From: Phialocephala subalpina
Lineage: Eukaryota > Ascomycota > Leotiomycetes > Helotiales > Mollisiaceae
Reading direction: 5' to 3'
Assembly (NCBI GenBank): GCA_900073065.1
Contig: FJOG01000034.1
Coordinates: forward strand, 62,001-126,000
DNA: 64,000 bases
In this document: positions 9,735 to 19,429 of the stretch, piece after piece
Layout of the letters: the number at the start of each line of letters is the position of its first letter
Numbering within the stretch: position 1 is the first letter of the stretch
Translations under genes and position numbers: made by a program
Notes under the pieces: model-generated
Seen by the model: only the letters and a program-made list of their open reading frames with translations
What the model was told of the DNA's origin: nothing
Databases searched by the model: none

Positions 9735-10035
9735 GGGTTATCAGACCAGATGATGCCAATCCGTGTTGACTTGAGCATGAAAGTCGCTTAGAATCACGTG
9801 CGCTGGCCGAGATTTGAAGATGGATTGAGTCAAGAACAGTCACAGATTAGAAGTAGAATATCAAACGAGGAATGTCGAACGTAACTATTTTGAAGAATAA
9901 ACAAACTTCCAACATTCCAACATGGCCCTGGAAAGAAAACTTCACTTTTGGCTGTGCTACAGGAGACGCTCGTTGAGTACTCCCATCTCCTTGCAGCACC
10001 AGAAAATAGACTGAACAAAATTGAAACAATCGCAG

Positions 10036-10155
10036 TGCGGAAAACGAAACAAGGGAAACGTCAAGATCTGCGACTGTGGGCATCGAGTATGTTATGACTG
10101 CGTGAAGGTTTGGATCGATCTTGAGGAGAGGCCGAAATCTCGAAATATCAAGTAG
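10036..10155 (+). pseudogene. Terminal exon of a third ribbon-like gene
   Basis: After a CGCAG acceptor the exon starts with a Cys codon and reads CGKRNKGNVK, then CDCGHRVCYDC and a short charged tail to a TAG. This is the second-half pattern of the ribbon modules at 5108 and 8965. I could not find the matching upstream exon; the assembly gap and a decayed stretch precede it. Confidence 0.4.
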
Positions 10156-10165
10156 CGGGATAGCA

Positions 10166-11241
10166 TCAGCAACCGCACCCATCACCACCAATTTCCCCCT
10201 TTCGAACCTGCTGGGTGACCTTGGCAACTTTCTCCTCCCAGCCTAGAGCATTTTCATTCTTTGACCACTTCTCCCAACCTCCAACTTCAGAATCCCAAAC
10301 AGCAACCCTCCCCATCAATGCCACGCCACCATCAAAATACCCTCTTTGCATCCTCTCTTTGGCCTCTTTCCTCGCACTGTTGAAGTCGCCTTCATATCGA
10401 TCGAAGGTCTTATCGAGCTCTTTCTCGACGACTTTCACCAGTTCATCCAGGTTGGCTGTGAACGTGCTCGTGTGTATTTCATTCGGCTCAGTGCCATCCT
10501 TGCCTTCCAGTACTGAAATTATTTCCTTCGCCACATCGTCGTAAGTTGACACTGCAACTTTCAACTTGTCGGCGCCTGGGAACACGACAGCACTTCCCCA
10601 CATGACATCAATACCGAAGACTCCATCCGTTTTCATAGCTTCCTCAAGCATGGTTCCAGAATATATCGCTTTCCATTTCACACCACTCTTTTGCAGCTTC
10701 TCCTGAACCTCAAATCTTGTCTTATACGGAGGTAAGAGTTCTCTGATCTTGGAGTTCGAAGTGTCCAGTCCGAACTCGGAAGGGATGAGGAGCTTGATGT
10801 TTGCTGCTGTGGCCGCGTCGATAACCATGGCTGAGAGGTGGAGGTCGGAGCCGCTAAAGAGGCAGACGACTGCATCTTGGCTTTTGAAGTGCTTTGTTAA
10901 TTCGGTAAAGGAGAAATCAATTTTGATATGTTGGATTTCGGACCCGGTGTGAGGATGAGCAGGGTCATGATCGTGGGAGTGTGAGTGTGAAGAGTGGCGG
11001 GGTAGTGAAATGCTAGTTTCTCGGGTCAGGACGGTGGCGCTGAGATCGGGCTTGTGGGACAGCTCATGGAGGAGAGATGGAAGGAGTGGAGATGCTGGTG
11101 TCTTAGTAGTCGTTAGCATGAAGATGATCCAAGAGTAGAATGCCGCCGAAAGTCTCAGGTACACGTGACAAGGAACGGTCGTTTGCTGGCAAAGGGGGTA
11201 AGACTTACCGCAACGACCACAAGCTTGCGTATCTCGCTCAT
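10166..11241 (-). CDS. NmrA-like / isoflavone-reductase-like NAD(P)-binding protein
   Basis: Exons on the minus strand are 11209-11241 and 10166-11101; the 107-bp intron has a CTAAC branch point near its end. The product is 322 aa. The fold is suggested by the N-terminal LVVVA strand, the VVCLFSGSDL segment, IKLLIPSEFGLDTS (the hallmark PSEFG block of isoflavone-reductase-like enzymes), the KTRFEVQEKLQKSG helix and the WKAIYSGTMLEE region. Such proteins are NAD(P)H-dependent reductases or redox-sensing regulators like NmrA. The canonical glycine-rich GxxGxxG loop after the first strand is missing (VVVATPASPLL instead), so cofactor binding may be altered. There is a His-rich stretch near residue 45. 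The 3' end lies just 10 bp past the third ribbon fragment, converging with it. Confidence 0.7.
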
Positions 11242-11401
11242 CGTGATAACCTTTCGAATTGAGATGAGGAAAACTAGGGCAGGATGGAGACCTTATACCT
11301 CGATTCGGCCGAGCGGAAGCGGGGTAGCCTAGTTGCGTTAGAGTTGATATGAATACTTCGCATCATGTTGAAAATGAGAGGAACCCTTTCGACTTTGGAC
11401 A

Positions 11402-12328
11402 TCAGCGAGCCAGGAAGAAGCTAGCTAGGGAGAGAGCCACCAAAGCAGAAGGTACGACGATAGCCGAATCTTCCAATCCCCAGCCTGACCCTCGTTGAGC
11501 TTGGACTCCTAAGGTATTGGGCCACAGGCTGAACAGGGAAGGCTTGGGAACATAAGTCCTCTGTGACCTCCTGCTGCCACCAAGTTGCCTCAAAGTTGGA
11601 ATCCAGGATCTTCCGCGTGAGTTTGGACTCGTCAAGGCCGCAATGGATGCTTCCTTAACATCCCCTCGTTCGAAATCCACCGCATCCAAAGAATAATATG
11701 AATCGACTTCCCCATGGCAGACGATGTCGGTACTGATGATCCTGACCTTGGGAATCGTCCAGTCTTCATTTTCTGAATGCATTAACTGCAAGGTTTTCTC
11801 GACTGCTTGCTTCAGGGGGCTCTCGGTTCCGTCCGTGGGAAGCCTTTGGTCCGTAACGAGTGTGATGGACTCCAGACTTGTGAGTTTCGACATCGCTTTT
11901 CTCCATTCTGGGTATCCGTAAGAAAAGACAGCAGTTTGCCAAAGCACCGACGATACAGCAATGTGTCGAATTCGAGCTATGTCTTGGCTGGAAGTACCGC
12001 TACTCATATATATAAGAGCTGATGACCAGACGGAATATACCAAAACTGTATCCAGGGCTGAATTGATCCGGACATGAGGACGGACCTTGAGTTTTGAGTT
12101 GCATCCTCCTTGAAAAAACTCCGGATATCGAGGTAGAAAGTGGGCTCTGAGTGTCCGGCAGACTTGCAGGGCCAGAGGAGGGGTTCCGTCCTGATCATCC
12201 TGGGGTAATCGGTCATCCGAGACCTCATAGAACACTTTGATACATCGAGGTTCAAGCGTATGGTCCCAGATCTTTAGCTGAAGTTCGGTAGGTAGGCGCT
12301 GATAGAGTTGAGATAATCCAGGGGCCAT
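11402..12328 (-). CDS. 2EXR-domain protein with hydrophobic C-terminus
   Basis: Single-exon gene, 308 aa from the ATG at 12328. The N-terminus has the 2EXR signature (YQRLPTELQLKIWDHTLEPR), a widespread fungal domain of unknown function found in F-box-like cytosolic proteins. The last about 24 residues (SAIVVPSALVALSLASFFLA) form a hydrophobic segment that could act as a tail anchor; this is unusual for the family. An alternative in-frame ATG at 12400 adds a Ser-Leu-rich leader encoded by a GA microsatellite (about 12370-12395), which mimics a signal peptide. I prefer 12328 because the family motif starts soon after it. Confidence 0.7.
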   Translation of the reverse strand: MAPGLSQLYQRLPTELQLKIWDHTLEPRCIKVFYEVSDDRLPQDDQDGTPPLALQVCRTLRAHFLPRYPEFFQGGCNSKLKVRPHVRINSALDTVLVYSVWSSALIYMSSGTSSQDIARIRHIAVSSVLWQTAVFSYGYPEWRKAMSKLTSLESITLVTDQRLPTDGTESPLKQAVEKTLQLMHSENEDWTIPKVRIISTDIVCHGEVDSYYSLDAVDFERGDVKEASIAALTSPNSRGRSWIPTLRQLGGSRRSQRTYVPKPSLFSLWPNTLGVQAQRGSGWGLEDSAIVVPSALVALSLASFFLAR

Positions 12329-12365
12329 GATAGTTGCGATTTTCCGTAATACAAAATTGAATGGA

Positions 12366-12396
12366 AATAGAGAGAGAGAGAGAGAAGGGAGACAGG
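12366..12396. repeat. GA/AG microsatellite
   Basis: Run of GAGAGA units in the 5' leader of the 2EXR gene. It creates the Ser-Leu repeats of the alternative N-terminus. Confidence 0.6.
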
Positions 12397-12737
12397 ACAT
12401 AATTGAAATCGCCACTTACATTAGAGCTCCTTGTCGTCTTATCTCAGCATGCTGCTGACGCGGTGAAGAAGTTTTCAGCTCGTTAGCACGTGACTGAATG
12501 TATCTTGGTGCCTGAGGTTCAAGGTGAGGCTCAACTTTATTTCGGGAAGCCTGATCACCAAGCTCGTCATCCAAGCATCCAAGTCAACAACGCTTCACAA
12601 ACACTGTATTTCTACAACCACCACTTCTTGCATTCCTTCACCATTTCACTTGTACACTCCCAGAGAGACTATCTGCCACAACCTCCTCAGTCGATAGTCC
12701 CTTCTTTCTTTGTCCTTTCTCACAGCGAACCTCGATC

Positions 12738-13866
12738 ATGCGCATACCATACACCTCGGCCGATGCGGCATTACTATCAGCGATACTACTTCCTGGTCTT
12801 GCAATAGCCAGCGGAACCTACGACTGCGGGAACATTGTGATAAAAGGGCAGCAATGGAAAGAGTTGAAGGCATTAGGAGGACCTAAATCAGTATTGCAGC
12901 GGGAGGAACGAGCTTCGGGGTTCAAGAACACAACATACACCATCGACATCTGCAAGCCTTTGAAGAGAGAAAATAAGGATATTGATTGCCCTAACTACGC
13001 TCGAGGTATGTGGACTATCTGCCAAACCCAGTTTCTGGAGCTGCGAGCTGGACTAACTCCTTACAGTTTGTGCAGTCGAACGAGACGTCTCGAAAGATGG
13101 CAAGGGGGATTTGTTAATGGACTCCTGGCCTCTAGCAGGGGACCTTAAAGACTTCGGCGGAAAAGATCTCAATGCCAAATGGGACAGTTTGTCCGAATCA
13201 GATTCCAATGCGGATTCGGAGAAGGAAGGGTTACGGCTCACGATGAATGGCGGCTGGCACAAGGTGAACGACAAGAAACGACCACAGAAAGTTGTCGTGG
13301 AGTTCCTTTGCGACAAGACTCTGGTTGGAGACGAGAACCTCTGGACACCAGAAGATGAATACGACAACACTATCGGGAAGGACAAGCGTGCAGAAGGGGA
13401 CGATCCCAAAGATGGAGAGAAGGAAGGAGACAAGGAGGACGACGCCAAGTCACCAAGCTTGAAGTTCCTGAAGTACGATACTTCTGGTAAAGACGCGGAT
13501 ATCTTACGTCTGGAATGGCGGACTAAGTATGCCTGTCGAGATGCCAGCGGCGAGAAGAATCGTGACCCAAATGGCCACTGGGGTTTCTTCACCTGGTTCA
13601 TCATTATGTATGCTCCCCAATTCCCTTTCCCGCCCTTTGTCAAATTTATGCTAACTTCTAATCTTCTCAGTGCCTTCCTCTCGACAGCAACTTACCTCAT
13701 CTTCGGCTCTTGGCTCAACTACAACAGATACGGCGCTCGTGGCTGGGACTTACTTCCTCACGGCGACACGATCCGCGATGTGCCATACTTGATGAAGGAT
13801 TGGATGCGAAGGGCCATGAGCACGGTACAAGGTGGTGGAAGCAGGGGAGGCTATGCTGCGGTTTGA
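12738..13866 (+). CDS. ATG27: Autophagy-related protein 27 (type I membrane protein)
   Basis: Exons 12738-13005, 13067-13607 and 13671-13866; introns of 61 and 63 bp both contain CTAAC. The product is 334 aa. It has an N-terminal signal peptide (about 1-25), a Cys-containing lumenal domain (YDCGNIVIKGQQW, GPKSV, TYTIDICKPL, VCAVE), one transmembrane segment formed across the second intron (FFTWFIIIAFLSTATYLIFG, about 264-285), and the conserved cytosolic tail (LLPHGDTIRDVPY, then VQGGGSRGGYAAV). Atg27 cycles between vacuole, Golgi and the pre-autophagosomal structure and helps Atg9 traffic. An acidic Asp/Glu/Lys-rich insert lies around residues 200-225. The tail motif and domain order make the call firm. 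It is one of the few conserved core genes in the window. Confidence 0.9.
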
Positions 13867-14229
13867 AGATGATCAGAATTGGGAGATCATACATCAGAAG
13901 TGGCTGAGTAGACTGGAAGCCCAAACGAGACCACCAAGAAGAAGTCGATTTCTGCGCATTGTTTAAAGAGCATGAGGGACCAAATTAGGCGCTGGGGGGA
14001 GCGCTAGCATTCAAGGGAGCACCGGCGATTCTGTATCATAGGTCATTCCTTTCTGGGTCACTTCTATGTATACTTTTGGCTTTCTAGCCGAGCATTTATT
14101 TCTGATCGAATGGCTTTGTTTTCCAAGACTAACTGTCGTCTTTTCTTTACGCCGTAACAGGTAAGATTGTGCGCCCTCCCGAGGAAGTCTCCTTCCCAAC
14201 TACCTAAAAATCCCTGCCTCCTTTCTCCT
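13867..14229. other. Intergenic region downstream of ATG27
   Basis: No gene, RNA or repeat supported. Confidence 0.35.
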
Positions 14230-14552
14230 TTAATTTCTGATCTCCAAATCCCCAAAATGCTCGAGGGTCCTCCAGAACAGAATCAAGAACACCATAACCA
14301 ACATATACCCCACCACCTGGTCCAACACTCTTACCCTCAACCCTCTCGGCACCATGCTCTTATACACCCCTGCATACCAAATACCAACAGCTTGAAGAAC
14401 AAAACACGAAACAGCACCAGACTCCGACCACTCAATATCAACCGCGCGCCTCCAATCACCCAATACGCAACTCCCGAAAACAAGAACATCATCGCCAAAG
14501 GCAAGATATTCCCAACCATCGTTCTCCTTGGAATTTGCAATCCTGAGCTCAC
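14230..14552 (-). pseudogene. Possible decayed membrane-protein remnant
   Basis: Two minus-strand frames are hydrophobic and join sensibly if one base is shifted near 14373: the first holds MVGNILPLAMMFLFSGVAY and the second LDQVVGYMLVMVFLILFW, ending in a charged tail. Together they look like the end of a multi-pass membrane protein. No family motif is clear and the match could be chance hydrophobicity, so this is a weak call. Confidence 0.25.
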
Positions 14553-15099
14553 AAGTTACGGCGGCAGGAACAAATGGCATCTCTCATGTTGCTGGGATGT
14601 GGCGGTTGTGGAACGAGCTTCTTACGAGAAGTTTTGTTAAGCATTGGATCCTTCATAAATCAGAATTCCGTCCGCGCTTGAACTCGTCAAACACGCATGG
14701 CATTGGTGGCACTGACAAAGGTAGTCTGGGGTTGAGCACGAAGAAGTTTCTTAATAAATTTGGGTCGTAGCGTTCGAGGTCTTTCTGATTGAGTCCAGTC
14801 ACCACAGCTCGAATTTATATTCTGATTTGTTTATCATCCTCCAGTCACCCATCTTTCTCTGAATAATTGCTCCTCTCCTTAGTCATGTCTCTTCCAGGTA
14901 TATCAAGGCCTCGAGCTCCTTAGACCTCTCGAGCCAGTACCAATCAAGCAAGGACTATCTGTTTTTCGCCAGATGTCTAATTTGCATCTGCATACACTAT
15001 TCCCAGCTCATGTCATCGGTGACTTATGGCTACATCGCTACCTTGAAGTCGCAACGTGCGTCTTTGTCCTCTGTATCTCAGTATTTGTCTAGCGTTCGA
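14553..15099. other. Intergenic region before the P450 relic
   Basis: No convincing exon. The membrane-anchor exon expected in front of the P450 relic was not found here. Confidence 0.35.
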
Positions 15100-16428
15100 G
15101 AGATTTTGGAGACTTCCCGATTGTTGGTAAGAGCGATGATATCCATGCTGCTCTAGAAGAAGGCACACAGAAGGCAAGACCCATCGTCCTATAACCAAAC
15201 CAAAGAAGCTCTCTAACCGTATCACAGTATCCTACCAAAGCTTTCGCAGTCGCGACATCACCACCCCTCGTCATCCTCCCAATAACCATGATCGACGAAG
15301 TCAAGAACCTCCCCGAAACCAGAGTCTCCGCAGCTCGAGAGCTTTTCCGACGCGCAGCAGGCCACTATAGCAAAATGGGAACCAACTCTGTGGCAGCGAT
15401 CAAAGCATTACGAATCGATCTCAATCGCAAATCAACGACAATTCCAACACTCGTCGAGGAGACAACTACGCTTTCTCGACGACGTTGGAGAAGTACGATG
15501 ACTGGACGTCGGTTAAGGTGTTTCTGAACATCAATCGTGTGGTGGCTATTGTTAGCGGGAGGATGTTCCTCGGGAAGACGCTCTCTAGACAAGAGGAATG
15601 GGTCTCGATATCAACACAGTGGTCGAATAATGTCTTTGCGCTGCTGAGAAGGACGGCCAGATACCCGACTTGGATTCGAGACTACATTACACCGTACTTT
15701 TCTGAGACGAAGAAGGTGTTGGAGCAGAGAAAACGAGCGAAGAAGTTCCCGGGGCCTTCGTTCGAGGAACAACTCCATGCCAAACGGAAAGGTCCAGCTC
15801 CTCCAAGTGACGAAGAATGGATGAAGAAATACCTCACCACACGGCCCATGCAAGTTGAGAGTTTGGTCAGACACCAACTTGGCATATCTTGGGCGTCGGC
15901 TCACATGAGTACGCATGCGTTGACTCAAATCATTTATGGCCTCGCTGCAAGACCGGAATATCAAGAACCGCTACGAGATGAATTGGAGCACGTGCTTGCG
16001 GAGTGTGATGGGGAGTTGACACGTGTAGATTTAAGCAGGCTACGAAAGATGGAAAGCTTCATGAAGGAAAGTTTGAGGCTGAATCCCATCACCGTTGGTG
16101 AGTCCAATGCCACGCTCGAGTCATTCATACCGTGACATTGAGCCGACGTTTCTTGACGTAGTTGCCCCTACCACTCGAACCACTCACGCTGTCAGCGGGT
16201 CAAACTATCCCAGCCGGCATCCTATTCGGCTTCTACAGCATGTCCATCAACATGTCCAAATAGCTATACCGATCGCCAGGACCCGAAATCTTCAACGGCT
16301 ATCGGTTCTTCAACACGAGGCAAATGGAAGGAGAGGAGAATAAGCAACAGTTTGGAGCTACTGGACCGACCGAAACTTTTGATTTTGGGCATCATACATT
16401 ATATCATTGTTGCGGAACGTACCTGTAA
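15100..16428 (+). pseudogene. Cytochrome P450 relic
   Basis: Recognisable P450 segments in order: DFPIVGKSDD with a 54-bp GC-AG intron (15174-15227), then VILPITMIDEVKNLPE, then after a frameshift near 15462 YDDWTSVKVF and GRMFLGKTLSR, an I-helix-like stretch, MKESLRLNPITV (15485-16097), a GTGAGT intron (16098-16161), and after another shift near 16180 LTLSAGQTIPAGILFG. A TAG interrupts the frame near 16261. The haem loop is degraded (FDFGHHTLYHCC in place of FGHG.HACPG) and the frame ends at 16428. The N-terminal anchor is missing. The style resembles fungal P450s of the ent-kaurene-oxidase-like group. It cannot make an active enzyme as sequenced. Confidence 0.75.
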
Positions 16429-16771
16429 AGATTGCCCCGTCCCTAATTGGACCCCAAGTTTATTCTCCGACCGTTTCATCCTCGATTCCTTGTAGTTCCG
16501 GGGAAACTTAAGGCTAACAAATTCACACGAGCTTCCCGGCATTGCTCTCCTTCGATACTTCGCGTGCTTTGAGTTCTACGACTTCGAGGCATTTGTACCC
16601 CTTGTCTTGTGGTTCCTTCATAACAATTAGCAACTTGAAAGGGCTTGCTTTTAACCTCTCCGCTGGCCTGGGAAATGAAAACTAAGTCAGCCTTGTCTCA
16701 ATTGAACTTTGAGTGGATGTGAAGGGATTTCAACGCACTGTAACACCGTTTGTGTCTTATTAAATTACTTG
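16429..16771. other. Intergenic region
   Basis: No P450 C-terminal sequence follows the relic here; nothing else was seen. Confidence 0.35.
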
Positions 16772-18799
16772 TCACGCTAGGGTAATTGTTTCTAGATCTG
16801 GTCCGAGTTGAGACCACGCTTCATCGTCTATATGCCCTATGGCTATTCGCTCACAATATGTACCCTTTCGATCAACTAGCATTATATCCGATACGGGCAA
16901 AGCATCCCAGGTATATCCGTAGCTCCATTGCGAATATTCATTGTATGCTTGTACGTCGTCAAAGAAGTACAGCTCTGGCGGCTTTGGGCGTACAAAAAGT
17001 TGTAGAAGAAGAAGCGAGGAGATATCGTAGACTTGCAGCTGCGCCGGGTCTGTTCCATACAGAAGTCCGCAGATCCTGCCATTGTGATACAGGAAAACCC
17101 CATTTTGCGATCCTAGTTCAGATCTGGAAAGCCTACCCAGGGTTGCTGCTCTGAATTCAAGAGGCTTTGCTTCCACTTTGAAGACTCGCATCCGAAGGAG
17201 GATTGCGATATTTCCGTTAGTGACATCTTGAGGCGCCGGCCTTACGACAGGGTCCCGGAGCATGGTGATACGATGCATAGGGTTACTAAGATCCTTCTTC
17301 TTTCCCCAGTCCGAAACCTCAACTCGGCGGAACCCAGAAGGCTGGCTAAGATCTTGAATCTCCAAATCCCAGATGCGCGGCAGGACATGCTGGAGAGGGG
17401 AGTCGAACACAACATCAAAGTTGACCGCTCCGATCCAGCCCACCCACGACCAGCTGGGAAAGGAGCTACGAGGTTCAGCTATGGCCGACGGGCGACGTTT
17501 AGAAACACCGGCAAGGGTCCATAACAAAGCGAGTTCAAGCAATGGCTCCGGAACTCCGTGATAGAAATTCCAGAAAGAATAGCTCTGCAGAGCGCTCAAA
17601 ATTCCCAAAATGGCATTCAGGACATCGCTTGGATACGACATTTGCTTCTTCGAATAGTCTCCGACTAGGATCGAGAAGAACGCGAACGCTCTGTCCCATT
17701 CCCTCTCGTTGATGGCGTCTGCCCATTTAGACGCACGTGCCGTCACATTGCCAGACATGATGCGAATCTCGAAAGGATCAGGACCACCAAGTAGAGGCCC
17801 TGAGGGCTCTTCACACCAGAATGCGCTGCTGCATTCAAAGTAAATTTGCCGATCGCAGAAGTACAGGCGTCTTCGCGAGAGGAGCCTCTCTTGGAACGTC
17901 CAAGCACGAGACGCATACACTGATTTCCCAATCTCTTCGAGGATCATGTCTGGCGTGGTGGGTGTGCTGAGGTCGGTGAGGTCGCAACCGTGCTGGTTCC
18001 AGCCATGCGGCATCCGGGTGTTTGCACGGATACCAGGGAGGGATGCTGATGCGTCGCGAGCAGCGGCGGCAACGATGGTGAGGATGGCGTTGCAGTATAT
18101 AAGAGCCATCTGAGAGATCTGATGATGTTTTACCTTCGGATCATCCTGGATGATGCAGAGCGAGTCGACCCAGAGATATGACTCCCCGAGGAGGCGGACG
18201 AGTTCGATAGCGTCTTGAACAACTTGCGGGATAGCGGCCAAATTGCGTAATAATGCGCCATGCTCTTTTAAATGCTCCACAGATGATACCGCGGCCTGCA
18301 GTTGGGATACTCCGCCCCATACATACGACAAAGCATAATACCTTGAAGTGGTCGTTGCTGTGACAAGACAGTTGTTCGTTACATCGATGAGCATAATGTC
18401 AGCTTCCTCGCCTGAGGACGTTCCCAATTGGACATCGCTGCAGTAAACTCCATGATTTTGCTCACAGTAATGAACCCAATACTTGACAAGGTCGATGTTG
18501 ATTGTCGTAGAAAATCCAGCCGTGGCATTGTTGCCACCAGTCGCCTGTGAGTCTCTTTCGAGGCGAATATTTGCTGTATGAAGTTAGGGTTTGAAGCCCT
18601 TGAGATCATTATTCTTCAAGGATGGAGTGATCGAAGAGATCTACCGACCTGAAGGATTGTCCGCGAGCGTTCTCAATGAGTGTAGAGCCACGGAAGACGT
18701 GGAGCAGTGCTCTTCTTGCTCCTCATCGTCAGAATGGTGCGGTAGATGCTGTTTAGATTCCGGAGTCTTTATGTGAAGCTGAGAACCAGATAGAGGCAT
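16772..18799 (-). CDS. HET-domain protein, two exons
   Basis: Exons on the minus strand are 18649-18799 and 16772-18573; the 75-bp intron has CTAAC just before its acceptor. The product is 650 aa. The long open frame alone begins at a non-ATG codon and misses the leader; adding exon 1 (MPLSGSQLH..., Asp/Glu-rich) gives the typical HET front with WVHYCEQNHGVYCS, then IMLIDVTNNCLV, YYALSYVWGG, YLWVDSLCIIQDD and SRAWTFQERLLSRR. HET proteins mediate incompatibility after hyphal fusion. The C-terminal half (about 350-650) holds ordinary family sequence such as SFPSWSWVGW. The gene looks intact and of normal length. It points away from the P450 relic's upstream side and converges with that relic's 3' end. 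Confidence 0.85.
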
Positions 18800-19183
18800 A
18801 GCTATGGTGTCGAACGAAAATGGGATCAAGCCTCCAAGCCCAAAGTTGCTTCATTTTTGGTGAATGAAATTCGCAATGCGGGGTCATTTTTTTGTGATCG
18901 AGGCAAACCACTTTCTGCCGCTTGGATCCGCCTTTACACGAGAACTCGCCAACTAACGTGCTTCCCTAAGAGGAGAGACGCACGGTGTCAAGAAACGAAT
19001 TTTGCGCAATCGCATCTTATACTCTCCTTTATTAGTCTGTCGTTTCATAATTAATATCTTATGATTCTCTAGCACTTTGTCATAGCGGCGTCTGCGCTAT
19101 GCCATATTTGACCTAGCACAATTCGTGCCAAGTAAGCTCGGTGTTTGCACCTGCCTTGGCACAATCACGAGATACTCTGCAAG
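18800..19183. other. Intergenic region
   Basis: Promoter side of the two-exon HET gene. No gene supported. Confidence 0.35.
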
Positions 19184-19289
19184 CTCACGACGGTGGGGCT
19201 GTGCTCGATTCCGAACCAGAAGTTAAACGAGACGTCTGGTCTGTTCTCTACTTACATCAACAGGTGTAAATTAATAGTAGAGTCGTGAG
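19184..19289 (+). ncRNA. 5S-rRNA-like fold (candidate)
   Basis: A 106-nt segment with the layout of a 5S rRNA. The ends pair exactly over 8 bp (CTCACGAC with GTCGTGAG). An internal CTCG...CGAG stem (19204-19207 with 19228-19231) encloses ATTCCGAACCAGAAGTTAAA, close to the loop-C consensus CCGAAC.C.GAAGTTAA of bacterial and organellar 5S. A second hairpin, CTCTACT with AGTAGAG, follows. The motif is of the bacterial/mitochondrial type, not the fungal nuclear type. It could be an organelle-derived insertion, a novel small RNA, or coincidence; expression cannot be judged from sequence. Confidence 0.35.
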
Positions 19290-19429
19290 AAAGAAGCCTT
19301 TGCCCTTATAGCTTATCTAATATTCAGCCGCCTTCCCAGCTTGCGGAATTTCTGCTTAAAAGACCTCGACTTTGCTGATCCACGCTCTGTAAACTCATCT
19401 TCGCCTACTTTCAACTCAGAAGACGCAAC

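Noticed and set aside
14167..14640. 157-aa plus-strand ORF rich in His, Pro and Asn
   Set aside because: It is the reverse shadow of hydrophobic minus-strand frames and shows no domain.
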